A program made the position numbers and the translations under genes. This document shows positions 33,541 to 42,377 of a stretch of DNA of 64,000 bases, one piece after another (the stretch's first letter is position 1; each line of letters begins with the position of its first letter). The notes beneath the pieces are model-generated. The model had not been told where the DNA came from. It saw nothing but the letters and a program-made list of their open reading frames with translations, and did not search any database. This DNA is from Desulfocorpusculum sp964414345 (GTDB lineage: Bacteria > Desulfobacterota > Desulfocorpusculales > Desulfocorpusculum). The DNA lies in NCBI GenBank assembly GCA_964414345.1, contig CAYPWF010000006.1, positions 1-64,000 on the forward strand, written 5' to 3'.

Positions 33541-35283
33541 ATGAGACCGATTGAAGTGCATCGTCATGACGTTGTGATAGTGGGTGCAGGGCTGGCCGGA
33601 CTTTTTGCGGGCCTGCACACCAGCCGGGAGTTTGACACTGCCGTGGTGAGCAAAGTTTATCCCATCAGATCTCATTCCGGAGCGGCTCAGGGAGGTTGTG
33701 CCGCTTCCCTTGGGAACATGATGGAAGACAGATGGGAATGGCACATGTACGACACCGTGCGTGGGAGCGACTACCTGGGAGATCAGGATGCCCAGGAGAT
33801 CCTGTGCAGAGAGGCCCCTCTGGTGATCTACGAGTGCGAGCACCTGGGGGTTCCCTTCTCTCGAACTCCCGAAGGGAAGATCTCACAAAGGCCCTTTGGA
33901 GGGCATTTCAGCGAGTTTGGAAAAGGGCCGCAAAAAAGGGCCTGCCACGCCGCGGATCGCACCGGGCATGTGCAGCTTCACACCCTTTACGAGACCTGTG
34001 TAAAACAGGATGTCCGATTTTACAGCGAATTTTTCACATTACAGCTTATCTTCACCGATAACGGGGCCTGCAGGGGCATAGTGGCATGGGACCTGAGGCG
34101 GGGGGGGCTTCATGTTTTCCACGCAAAGGCCGTGCTCCTGGCCACAGGAGGCTATGCCAGGGCCTGGAAAGTGACCTCCAACTCCCATGCCAACACAGGC
34201 GACGGCCTGAGCCTGGTGCTCAGGGCCGGGCTTCCTTTGGAGGACATGGAATTTGTGCAGTTCCACCCCACCGGACTCTATCCCTCCGGGATCCTGGTCA
34301 CCGAGGGGGCCAGAGGGGAGGGGGGGTACCTCCTCAATGACAAAGGCGAGAGGTTCATGGAGCGCTACGCCCCCCAGAAGATGGAACTGGCCCCCAGGGA
34401 CGTGGTCTCCAGATCCATCCAGACTGAGATAGACGAGGGGAGGGGCATCGGGGGCAAGAACCTGGTGCACTTGGATGTGCGACACCTGGGGGAGGCCAAA
34501 ATAATGGAAGCCCTGCCCCAGATTCATGAGCTGGCCCTCAAGTTTACGGGAGTGGACTGTATGAAAGAACCCATTCCCATTCTTCCCACAGCCCATTATT
34601 CCATGGGAGGAATCCCAACGGATACAGAGACCCACGTACTGAGAAACAGCGCCGGTGAGATTGTGGAAGGGCTCTTTGCAGCCGGTGAGTGCGCTTGCGT
34701 CTCAACTCACGGAGCCAACCGCCTTGGCACCAACTCCACGCTGGAATGCTGTGTTTTCGGAAGAAGGGCAGGTATTTCCATGCTGAAATACTTGAGGGAG
34801 GATCCCTGTCTGCCGGATCTGCCCCAGGATGCAGCCGAACCGGCCAGGCAGAGGGTGCAGGGCCTGCTGGAAGCCAAAGGCAGCGAGTCGGCTGCCGAGA
34901 TACGGGAGATACTCCAGAGCACCATGACCGAGAAGATGGGCATATTCAGGCGGGAAGAGACCATGAAGAAATCCCTCTCTACGGTAAAGGAGCTACAGGA
35001 GAGGTACAAGAAAGTGGGGCTGCAGGACCGGGGTCTGGTGTTTAACACCGAGCTGATGGAAGCCATAGAGCTGGGGAGCATGCTGGATTTCGTGGAACCC
35101 ATCGTGGTGGGGGCCATAGCCCGAAAGGAGAGTCGGGGAGCACACTTCAGGAAGGACTACCCCCGAAGAGACGACCAGAATTGGCTCAAGCACACCCTTG
35201 CTTGGAAAGAAGGGGACTCCATCAGGCTGGATTACAAGCCTGTGGTCATCACCAGGTTCCAGCCAGAGGAGAGGAAATACTGA
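33541..35283 (+). CDS. sdhA: Succinate dehydrogenase/fumarate reductase flavoprotein subunit
   Basis: This 580-residue covalent-FAD subunit oxidises succinate or reduces fumarate at the cytoplasmic face. The FAD motif GAGLAGLFAG is near residue 14. The flavinylation region is SHSGAAQGG near 43, and substrate-site segments are EFVQFHPTGLYPSGIL, APRDVVSRSIQTEI and LPTAHYSMGGIPTD. The FAD-binding tail has HGANRLGTNSTLECCVFG. The C-terminus has the capping helices and SRGAHFRKDYPRRDD. ATG 33541 after GGGGGAATT is preferred to an upstream GTG. Confidence 0.95.
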   Translation: MRPIEVHRHDVVIVGAGLAGLFAGLHTSREFDTAVVSKVYPIRSHSGAAQGGCAASLGNMMEDRWEWHMYDTVRGSDYLGDQDAQEILCREAPLVIYECEHLGVPFSRTPEGKISQRPFGGHFSEFGKGPQKRACHAADRTGHVQLHTLYETCVKQDVRFYSEFFTLQLIFTDNGACRGIVAWDLRRGGLHVFHAKAVLLATGGYARAWKVTSNSHANTGDGLSLVLRAGLPLEDMEFVQFHPTGLYPSGILVTEGARGEGGYLLNDKGERFMERYAPQKMELAPRDVVSRSIQTEIDEGRGIGGKNLVHLDVRHLGEAKIMEALPQIHELALKFTGVDCMKEPIPILPTAHYSMGGIPTDTETHVLRNSAGEIVEGLFAAGECACVSTHGANRLGTNSTLECCVFGRRAGISMLKYLREDPCLPDLPQDAAEPARQRVQGLLEAKGSESAAEIREILQSTMTEKMGIFRREETMKKSLSTVKELQERYKKVGLQDRGLVFNTELMEAIELGSMLDFVEPIVVGAIARKESRGAHFRKDYPRRDDQNWLKHTLAWKEGDSIRLDYKPVVITRFQPEERKY

Positions 35284-35338
35284 TTTTAACCCCGCGCAGA
35301 CAGGGCCTGATCAACCCCTGCCTTTCTGGAGGATGGAA

Positions 35339-36037
35339 ATGATTAGAACATTCAGGATCTTCAGGTTTGACCCCGAGAAGGATAAAGAGCCCAGATACAG
35401 GGAATATCAGGTGGAATGCCCCAAAGGCTCCACGGTGCTGGACGCCCTCAATGAGATCAAGTGGCGTCAGGACGGCACCCTCTCATACAGGCGCTCCTGC
35501 CGTCACGGTATATGCGGCTCTTGCGCCATGACCATTAACGGAAAAAATAACTTGGCCTGCGAGTCGCAGGTGGAGACCTTAAAAGGGGTGATTTGGGTGG
35601 AGCCGCTTAGATCCTTTCCCATCATCAAAGATCTTATAGTGGACATGGAGCCCTTCTATGAGAGGCTCAAGGCAGTGAAGCCCTATTTCATAGCCGGTAC
35701 TCCCCCTACAGACAAGGAGAGGCTTCAGAGCCCGGAGCAAAGAAAGCTTTTGGACGGCTCTTATGAGTGCATTCTTTGCGGATGCTGTACATCCTCCTGC
35801 CCGTCATATTGGGCGGACAAGGACTTTCTGGGACCTGCCGCACTTCTTAAGGCATACAGGTTTGTTTTTGACTCCAGGGACGAAGGCACCCAGGAACGTC
35901 TCGTGATTTTGGACAACAAGCACGGGCTCTGGAGATGCCATACCATATTCAACTGTGCAGAGGCCTGTCCCAAGGGTCTTAACCCAACCTGGGCCATCGG
36001 GAAGCTTAAACAGAAGGTGATAAGGGAGAAGTTCTGA
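35339..36037 (+). CDS. sdhB: Succinate dehydrogenase iron-sulfur subunit
   Basis: This 232-residue protein carries three Fe-S clusters between FAD and quinone. The [2Fe-2S] site is CRHGICGSC plus a following Cys in NNLAC. The [4Fe-4S] site is CILCGCCTSSCP. The [3Fe-4S] site is CHTIFNC with CPKGLNP. The ATG at 35339 is placed because GGAGG lies six bases ahead; the ATG two codons earlier sits directly on that site. It is the last of the sdhCDAB set and is followed by sucC. Confidence 0.95.
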   Translation: MIRTFRIFRFDPEKDKEPRYREYQVECPKGSTVLDALNEIKWRQDGTLSYRRSCRHGICGSCAMTINGKNNLACESQVETLKGVIWVEPLRSFPIIKDLIVDMEPFYERLKAVKPYFIAGTPPTDKERLQSPEQRKLLDGSYECILCGCCTSSCPSYWADKDFLGPAALLKAYRFVFDSRDEGTQERLVILDNKHGLWRCHTIFNCAEACPKGLNPTWAIGKLKQKVIREKF

Positions 36038-36077
36038 GCCTTGGTGAAAGGCCGTCAAAAACAAGGCGGTGGGATGC

Positions 36078-37241
36078 ATGAATATACACGAGTATCAGGC
36101 CAAGGAGATCTTGAGAAATTACGGTATCAAGACCCCCAGGGGAAAGACTGTAACAACCCCCCAGGGGGCTGTTGAGGCTGCCTTGGATTTGGGAGGAGAG
36201 GGCTGGGTCCTCAAGGCCCAGATTCATGCGGGTGGAAGGGGGAAAGGGGGAGGGATTCGAAAGGCAGGCAGCCTCCAAGAGGTTGAAAAACAGGCTTCCT
36301 CTCTGCTGGGCAAGAAGCTTGTGACCCCCCAGACCGGTCCTGAAGGCAAGCTGGTGCGAAAGCTTCTTGTGGAAGAGCAGATTGGCATCCAGGCAGAGCT
36401 TTATGCAGGAGTCATTTTGGACAGGTCTTCGGGCCAGGCGGTGCTTCTCGCCAGTGGATCCGGGGGAATGGAGATAGAGGCCCTGGCCTGGGAGCGTCCG
36501 GAAGCAATTTGCCGTCAAAGCCTCGAGCCTTGGGGGGAGCTTCCAGCTCACCGGGCCAGGAGTGTGTGTTTTGAGCTGGGAGTCGCCAATGAGGTTAGGC
36601 CCGGACTTCAGGAGACTCTGCAGGCCCTTTGCAGAGCCTTTTACCAGGAGGACTGCACGCTGGCAGAAATAAATCCTCTGGTGATTACAACCTCGGGGGA
36701 AGTCCTCGCCCTGGACGCCAAGATGAACCTGGACGAGAATGCCGCCTTCAGGCATCCTGCTTGGGCGGATCTGAGGGACCCTGAGGAGGAAGATCCTCTG
36801 GAGCTGGAGGCAGCCCGTTACGGGCTTAGTTACGTCAAGTTGAACGGGACCATCGGATGCATGGTAAACGGAGCCGGTCTGGCCATGGCTACCATGGACG
36901 TGATCAAGGGGATGGGGGAGGAGCCCGCCAATTTTCTGGACGTAGGAGGGGGGGTCAACGAGGAGGCAGTGGCCCAGGCCTTCAGGATTCTGATGTTGGA
37001 GCCCAGAGTAAAGGTTGTGCTGGTGAACATATTCGGCGGGATAGTGAGGGGGGATGTGATAGCCAAGGGCATCACTTCAGCTGCCTCCAAAATGGAGGTG
37101 CGAGTCCCCTTGGTGGTGCGTTTGGCAGGGACCCATGCCCGGGAGGGAAAAGAAATACTGCAAAGCAGCGGGCTCAGAATACAGGCGGCCGATACCATGA
37201 GGGAGGCGGCTCAGCTTGCGGTTGCCTTGGGGAGGTCTTGA
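36078..37241 (+). CDS. sucC: Succinyl-CoA synthetase beta subunit (ADP-forming type)
   Basis: This 387-residue ATP-grasp subunit starts MNIHEYQAKEILRNYGI, the standard SucC start, so ATG 36078 is chosen over a GTG nine bases upstream. It contains AQIHAGGRGKGGGI, LAEINPLV, ALDAKMNLDENA, and the subunit-contact region GNxxGG-like NGAGLAMATMD plus FLDVGGGVNEE. With SucD it makes or uses ATP while converting succinyl-CoA and succinate, the substrate-level phosphorylation step of propionate oxidation. Its stop overlaps the sucD start by one base. Confidence 0.94.
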   Translation: MNIHEYQAKEILRNYGIKTPRGKTVTTPQGAVEAALDLGGEGWVLKAQIHAGGRGKGGGIRKAGSLQEVEKQASSLLGKKLVTPQTGPEGKLVRKLLVEEQIGIQAELYAGVILDRSSGQAVLLASGSGGMEIEALAWERPEAICRQSLEPWGELPAHRARSVCFELGVANEVRPGLQETLQALCRAFYQEDCTLAEINPLVITTSGEVLALDAKMNLDENAAFRHPAWADLRDPEEEDPLELEAARYGLSYVKLNGTIGCMVNGAGLAMATMDVIKGMGEEPANFLDVGGGVNEEAVAQAFRILMLEPRVKVVLVNIFGGIVRGDVIAKGITSAASKMEVRVPLVVRLAGTHAREGKEILQSSGLRIQAADTMREAAQLAVALGRS

Positions 37242-38110
37242 TGGCGGTTCTGGTTGATGAAAAGACCCGGGTCGTGGTGCATGGAATAACCGGGAAGGAG
37301 GGTGGTTTCCACGCCAGGCAGTGCATCAATTACGGCACCAAAGTGGTAGCCGGGGTGACCCCGGGGAAAGGAGGCACTCTCTGGGAGGGGGTTCCGGTTT
37401 TTGACACTCTTTCCAGAGCAGTCAGAGAAACAGGAGCCAACACCTCTTTGATATTCGTGCCAGCCCCTTTTGCAGCGGATTCAATTTTGGAGGCCATTGA
37501 AGAGGAGGTGCCCCTCATTGTCTGCATCACTGAAGGAATACCGGCCAGGGACATGCTCCAAGTGAAGGCCGCCTTGAGGTGCTCCAACAGCAGGCTGATA
37601 GGGCCCAATTGTCCAGGGGTGATTTCCCCGAACAAGGCCAAGGTGGGAATCATGCCCGGGGTTATCTTCCAGGAAGGGGCCGTGGGAGTAATTTCCAGAA
37701 GCGGTACTTTGACCTATGAAATAGTGGATCATTTGAGCCGAGGGGGTTTGGGTCAGTCCACCTGTGTGGGCATAGGAGGAGACCCCATAGTGGGAAGCTC
37801 CTTTGTGGACATCTTGCAGCTCTTTGCAAAGGACCCGCAAACCAAGGGGGTAGTGCTCATAGGTGAGATAGGCGGTAGCGCCGAGGAGGAGGCCGCACGT
37901 TTGGTAAGAGAAGGCTACCCCAAGCCGGTTGTAGCCTTTATAGCAGGTCAGAGCGCCCCGGCCGGCAAGCGCATGGGGCATGCTGGAGCCATAATCTCGG
38001 GAGGCAGGGGCACTGCGTTGGAGAAGATGCGGGCTCTGGAGGAAGCTGGAATAGCTGTTGCCAAAACCCCGGAAAATGTTGCTGAGCTGGTAAGGAGCGC
38101 ACTTAGCTGA
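37241..38110 (+). CDS. sucD: Succinyl-CoA synthetase alpha subunit
   Basis: This 289-residue subunit has the CoA-binding Rossmann region (VVVHGITGKEGGFHARQ, NYGTKVVAGVTPGKGG). It also has ITEGIPARDM, LIGPNCPGVISP, and the phospho-histidine loop with GKRMGHAGAIISGG near residue 247. The ATG shares a base with the sucC stop, and GGGGAGG lies in the end of sucC, so the pair is translationally coupled. Length and motifs are fully standard. Confidence 0.95.
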   Translation: MAVLVDEKTRVVVHGITGKEGGFHARQCINYGTKVVAGVTPGKGGTLWEGVPVFDTLSRAVRETGANTSLIFVPAPFAADSILEAIEEEVPLIVCITEGIPARDMLQVKAALRCSNSRLIGPNCPGVISPNKAKVGIMPGVIFQEGAVGVISRSGTLTYEIVDHLSRGGLGQSTCVGIGGDPIVGSSFVDILQLFAKDPQTKGVVLIGEIGGSAEEEAARLVREGYPKPVVAFIAGQSAPAGKRMGHAGAIISGGRGTALEKMRALEEAGIAVAKTPENVAELVRSALS

Positions 38111-38132
38111 AGGAGCCCAAGGGAGGTGGGGG

Positions 38133-39683
38133 ATGGAGCTCGAAGAGCATTACAAGAAGCTCAGAGCCATGAACGCGGAGGCAGAGCTGGGAGGAGGGCC
38201 GGAGCGTGTAGAAGCCCAGCATGCCAAAGGCAAGCTTACGGCCAGAGAGAGGGTGTACAAGCTGCTGGATCCGGGCAGCTTCGAGGAGTTCGACAAGTTC
38301 GTGGTGCACCGCTGTCATGAATTTGGCATGGACAAGAAGCGGATCCTGGGAGACGGGGTGGTGACGGGCTATGGGAAGATCAATGGCAGGCCAGTCTTCG
38401 TTTTCTCCCAGGACTTCACGGTCTTCGGGGGGTCTCTCAGCGGCCCTTTTGGGGAAAAGGTTTGCAAGATCATGGACCTGGCCGTCAAGGCGGGATGCCC
38501 CGTTATCGGTCTGAACGACTCCGGTGGAGCCAGGATCCAGGAAGGTGTGGTGAGCCTGGCCAGCTACGGTGACATCTTCCTGAGAAACGTGCTCTGTTCA
38601 GGGGTGATCCCCCAGATCTCAGCCATCATGGGCCCGTGCGCAGGGGGCGCGGTGTATTCCCCGGCCCTTACTGACTTCATCCTCATGGTGGACAATACCA
38701 GCTATTTGCATATCACCGGGCCTGAGGTGCTAAAGGCAGTAACCCACAGGGAGGTCACCAGCGAAGAACTCGGCGGAGCCAAAGTGCACACCCAAAGAAG
38801 CGGCGTGGCACATTTCGTGGACCCTGATGATGAGTCATGCCTCCAACGCATAAGGGAACTCCTGAGTTTCCTGCCACAAAACTACAGGGAGCATCCCCCC
38901 TGTGTGACTCCCAAGGATGATCCTGAAAGGGAGGATGATGCCCTACAGAGCATGGTTCCTGCAAACCCCAGGAAACCTTACGACATAAAGAACGTGATCA
39001 GGGCTGTGGTGGACGATGGCTACTTTTTCGAGGTGCATGAGCAGTATGCCCGCAACATGGTGGTGGGATTTGCCAGGCTCAACGGTCATCCGGTGGGGAT
39101 TGTGGCCAACCAGCCCATGCACCTTGCAGGCTGTATAGACGTGGATGCCTCCCTCAAGTGCTCCAGGTTCGTGCGCACATGCGATTGCTTCAACGTGCCC
39201 CTTGTCACATTCGTGGATGTGCCGGGTTTTCTGCCGGCCATAGACCAGGAGGAGAGGGGCATCATAAAGCATGGAGCCAAGATCATTTTTGCCTATTCAG
39301 AGGCCACGGTCCCCAAGGTCACGGTGATCACCCGCAAGGCTTACGGCGGGGCCTATGACGTGATGTCCAGCAAGCACCTAAGGGGTGACATCAACTACGC
39401 CTTTCCCACAGCCGAGATAGCGGTCATGGGCCCTGAGGGGGCGGTGAACATAATCTTCAGGAGGGAGATCCAAAACGCCCAGGATGTTGAAAAGGAAAGG
39501 GAGCGCTTGGTGAAAGAATACAGGGAGACCATTGCCACTCCCTACCTGGCGGCCTCCCTGGGCTATATAGACGAGATCATAGAACCCCGTCAAACAAGAA
39601 AGAAGCTTATAAAGGCTCTGGAACTCCTAAGGAACAAGGAAGACTTAAGACCCAAAAGGAAACATGCCAATATCCCCCTCTGA
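38133..39683 (+). CDS. mmdA: Methylmalonyl-CoA carboxyltransferase/decarboxylase alpha (PccB/MmdA family)
   Basis: This 516-residue biotin-dependent carboxyltransferase moves CO2 between methylmalonyl-CoA and a biotin carrier. Both crotonase-like halves are present, with the oxyanion loops SGGARIQEGV near 131 and the second-half KAYGGAYDVMSSKH near 407. The family segments GPCAGGAVYSPALTDF and VDVPGFLPAIDQE are also present. The biotin carrier and any decarboxylase or 5S partner are not in this window, so whether it serves a transcarboxylase, a Na+-pumping decarboxylase or propionyl-CoA carboxylase cannot be decided. Confidence 0.92.
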   Translation: MELEEHYKKLRAMNAEAELGGGPERVEAQHAKGKLTARERVYKLLDPGSFEEFDKFVVHRCHEFGMDKKRILGDGVVTGYGKINGRPVFVFSQDFTVFGGSLSGPFGEKVCKIMDLAVKAGCPVIGLNDSGGARIQEGVVSLASYGDIFLRNVLCSGVIPQISAIMGPCAGGAVYSPALTDFILMVDNTSYLHITGPEVLKAVTHREVTSEELGGAKVHTQRSGVAHFVDPDDESCLQRIRELLSFLPQNYREHPPCVTPKDDPEREDDALQSMVPANPRKPYDIKNVIRAVVDDGYFFEVHEQYARNMVVGFARLNGHPVGIVANQPMHLAGCIDVDASLKCSRFVRTCDCFNVPLVTFVDVPGFLPAIDQEERGIIKHGAKIIFAYSEATVPKVTVITRKAYGGAYDVMSSKHLRGDINYAFPTAEIAVMGPEGAVNIIFRREIQNAQDVEKERERLVKEYRETIATPYLAASLGYIDEIIEPRQTRKKLIKALELLRNKEDLRPKRKHANIPL

Positions 39684-39725
39684 TGAGAAGGGCTTGAGGG
39701 GAAGGCTGGTTGAGAGGTGCAGGCC

Positions 39726-41402
39726 ATGTTCGACGAGAGGGCTCTGGAGGAACTGAAGGAAGCAGCCAAGAGGTGGGAGGAGTCCATAGCTGCGGCCCTA
39801 AGCAAGAGGCCTGAGCGCAAGGCGGCCTTTGTGAACACATCGGGAATCCCCATTGAGAGGGTTTATCTGCCCTGCCAGGTGCAGGGACTTGACTACCAGA
39901 GGGACCTGGGATTCCCGGGAAGTTTCCCCTTCACCCGGGGGGTGCAGCCCACAATGTACAGGGGGCAGTTTTGGACCATGCGGCAGTACGCCGGCTTCGG
40001 CACTGCTGAGGAGTCCAACAAGCGCTACAGGTATCTCCTGGAGCAGGGACAGACCGGCCTGAGTGTGGCCTTTGATCTGCCCACGCAGATAGGTTACGAC
40101 TCAGACCATCCCAGCGCCTTCGGGGAAGTGGGCAAGGTGGGGGTGGCCATAGACTCCATAGAGGACATGAAGATTCTCTTCGAAGGGATCCCCCTGGACA
40201 AGGTGAGCACTTCCATGACCATCAATGCTCCTGCCGCCATATTGCTGGCCATGTACTTGGCAGTGGCCCAAGAACAGGGGGTGGGGGGGGGGCAGCTAAA
40301 CGGAACCATCCAAAACGACATCCTAAAGGAGTATACCTCCAGGGGAACTTACATATTCCCCCCGGAGCCCTCCATGCGGATAGTGACGGATATTTTTTCC
40401 TTTTGCTCCAAAGAAGTCCCCAACTGGAACACCATCAGCATCAGCGGGTACCACATGAGGGAGGCCGGCTGCACTGCTGTGCAGGAAGTGGCCTTCACCC
40501 TGGCAAACGGAATCGCCTACGTGGAGGCCGGCCTAAAGGCTGGCTTGGATGTGGATCAGTTCGGACCCAGGTTGGCTTTCTTCTTTTGCTGCCATTTGGA
40601 CTTCTTCGAGGAGGTGGCTAAATTCAGGGCTGCCAGGAGGCTCTGGGCCAGGATCATGAGGGAAAGGTTCAAGGCCAAGAACCCCCGCTCTTGGATGTTG
40701 CGCTTCCACACTCAGACCGCGGGCTGCACGCTCACGGCCCAGCAGCCCAAAAACAATATTGTTAGAGTGGCCTATCAGGCCATGGCAGCGGTCTTGGGGG
40801 GTACCCAATCCCTGCACACCAACTCCATGGACGAGGCCCTGGCCCTCCCCACAGAGGAGGCTGTTCAGATAGCCCTTCGCACCCAGCAGCTTTTGGCACA
40901 CGAGTTCGGGGTGGCGGACACGGTGGACCCAATGGGAGGCTCCTTCTACGTTGAGAGGCTCACCGACGAGATAGAGGAAAGGGCCATGGATTATATCCGT
41001 AAGATAGACGAGATGGGAGGCTCGCCTCGGGCCATAGAAATGGGCTTCATTCAGAAAGAGATCCAGGAGGCGGCCTACACCTATCAAAAGGAGATAGAAA
41101 GCGGGGAGCGTGTTGTGGTAGGGGTGAATCGCTTCCAGGTTCAGGAGCCTCCTTTCAAGGGGATTCTGCGGGTGGATCCGGCAGTCAGACAAAGGCAGGT
41201 GGAGCGCCTGGAGAGGATCCGAAAGCACAGAGAGGCCGGAAAGGTGGGTCGGGCCCTTGAAGCTCTTCACAAGGCGGCCCAGTCCACCGAAAACATCCTG
41301 CCCCACATCCTGGAGGCTGTTAGAGCTCAAGCCACCCTGGGGGAGATCTGTGATGTGTTGAGGGATGTTTTCGGTGAATACCAGGCATCTGTGAGCATTT
41401 GA
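39726..41402 (+). CDS. mcmA1: Methylmalonyl-CoA mutase large (catalytic) subunit
   Basis: This 558-residue TIM-barrel subunit isomerises methylmalonyl-CoA and succinyl-CoA with adenosylcobalamin bound by the next gene product. Family segments WTMRQYAGFGTAEESN, GLSVAFDLPTQIGYDSDHP, GTIQNDILKEY and SISGYHMREAG are clear. Tyr78 and Arg218 lie where mutases specific for methylmalonyl-CoA bind the substrate carboxylate, arguing against isobutyryl-CoA mutase. ATG 39726 follows GAGAGGTG; a GTG three codons earlier is possible. A run of ten G at 40273-40282 lies inside the gene and encodes a Gly-rich turn. Confidence 0.94.
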   Translation: MFDERALEELKEAAKRWEESIAAALSKRPERKAAFVNTSGIPIERVYLPCQVQGLDYQRDLGFPGSFPFTRGVQPTMYRGQFWTMRQYAGFGTAEESNKRYRYLLEQGQTGLSVAFDLPTQIGYDSDHPSAFGEVGKVGVAIDSIEDMKILFEGIPLDKVSTSMTINAPAAILLAMYLAVAQEQGVGGGQLNGTIQNDILKEYTSRGTYIFPPEPSMRIVTDIFSFCSKEVPNWNTISISGYHMREAGCTAVQEVAFTLANGIAYVEAGLKAGLDVDQFGPRLAFFFCCHLDFFEEVAKFRAARRLWARIMRERFKAKNPRSWMLRFHTQTAGCTLTAQQPKNNIVRVAYQAMAAVLGGTQSLHTNSMDEALALPTEEAVQIALRTQQLLAHEFGVADTVDPMGGSFYVERLTDEIEERAMDYIRKIDEMGGSPRAIEMGFIQKEIQEAAYTYQKEIESGERVVVGVNRFQVQEPPFKGILRVDPAVRQRQVERLERIRKHREAGKVGRALEALHKAAQSTENILPHILEAVRAQATLGEICDVLRDVFGEYQASVSI

Positions 41403-41414
41403 GGAGGTCGCGTC

Positions 41415-41822
41415 ATGACGGCTTCGAGAAGGATTCGGGTTCTTGTGGCCAAGCCTGGCTTGGACGGGCATGACCGGGGCGCCAAGGTGCTGGCTAGGGC
41501 CCTTAGGGACGCTGGTATGGAAGTGATCTACACCGGCATAAGGCAGAGTCCGGAGCAGGTGGTAAACGCCGTGATCCAGGAAGACGTGGATGTGTTATGC
41601 CTGAGCAGCCTCTCGGGAGCCCACGATTACCTTTTCCCTCGTATAATGGAGCTGCTCCAAGAGAAGGGGGCCCCGGATGTGCTGGTGCTGGGAGGAGGTA
41701 TAATACCTGAGGAAGATGTCCAGGCTCTCAAAGATGCTGGCATAGCAGGTATTTTCGGCCCAGGCTCTTTCACCAAAGACATAGTGAAGTTCATCCAGGA
41801 GAACGTGCGGCAGAGAACCTAG
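41415..41822 (+). CDS. mcmA2: Methylmalonyl-CoA mutase small subunit (B12-binding)
   Basis: This 135-residue protein is the stand-alone cobalamin-binding domain. The base-off motif DGHDRG gives the lower cobalt ligand His19, with LSSLSGAHDYLFP and GGGIIPEEDV binding the corrinoid tail. Separate large and small subunits are usual in archaea and many anaerobes. It starts 12 bp after the large-subunit stop with GAGGAGG upstream. A free small subunit could also serve another acyl-CoA mutase, but the adjacent genes make that unnecessary. Confidence 0.95.
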   Translation: MTASRRIRVLVAKPGLDGHDRGAKVLARALRDAGMEVIYTGIRQSPEQVVNAVIQEDVDVLCLSSLSGAHDYLFPRIMELLQEKGAPDVLVLGGGIIPEEDVQALKDAGIAGIFGPGSFTKDIVKFIQENVRQRT

Positions 41823-41837
41823 CACAAGGAGATCCGC

Positions 41838-42245
41838 ATGAAGATACTTCACATAGACCACATAGGGGTGGCTTCCAAGGACATGAAGGCTGCCTTGGAG
41901 TTCTTCGTTGAGAAGCTGGGCATGAAGTCTCAAGGCTTTGAGACCATAGAGGACCAGGCCGTGAAAGTGGCTTTCCTGCCTTTGGGGGAGGGGGAGATAG
42001 AGATATTGGAATCCACCCGTCCAGACGGCCCTGTGGCCAAGTTCATAGAAACCAAGGGGGAGGGGGTGCAGCACATAGCCCTCAGAGTCGAGAACCTGGA
42101 TGCAGCCCTGGAAGAGCTCAAGGCCAAAGGGGTGAGGCTCATTGACCAAAAGCCCAGAAGAGGAGCCGGCGGGGCCCGCATAGCCTTCATCCATCCCAAA
42201 GAGACCCATGGGGTTCTCTTGGAGCTTTGCGAGAGGGAGAGTTAG
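41838..42245 (+). CDS. mce: Methylmalonyl-CoA epimerase
   Basis: This 135-residue glyoxalase-fold enzyme converts the (S) and (R) forms of methylmalonyl-CoA, linking the carboxyltransferase with the mutase. Metal ligands are seen in HIDHIGVA (His8), GVQHIALRV and the C-terminal LLELCE. KPRRGAGGARIAFIHPKETHGVLLEL is the characteristic family end, quoted here in part as GGARIAFIHPKE. It starts 15 bp after the mutase small subunit, with AAGGAGATCC upstream. Length is normal. Confidence 0.95.
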   Translation: MKILHIDHIGVASKDMKAALEFFVEKLGMKSQGFETIEDQAVKVAFLPLGEGEIEILESTRPDGPVAKFIETKGEGVQHIALRVENLDAALEELKAKGVRLIDQKPRRGAGGARIAFIHPKETHGVLLELCERES

Positions 42246-42377
42246 ACCGGGTATTGACCGAGGAGGGTCAATTATCCTGGTTCCCGGACATGTTATTGTG
42301 TCGGCGGGGAACCTCCAAGAGTTTATAAACAGGGCTTTTGAGGCGGCCTGGAGGGGGTCGCAGGAGGGAAAGAGGGG

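Noticed and set aside
39717..41402. Isobutyryl-CoA or another acyl-CoA mutase instead of methylmalonyl-CoA mutase
   Set aside because: The Tyr and Arg positions expected to bind the methylmalonyl carboxylate are kept, and the epimerase, SucCD and carboxyltransferase genes adjoin it.
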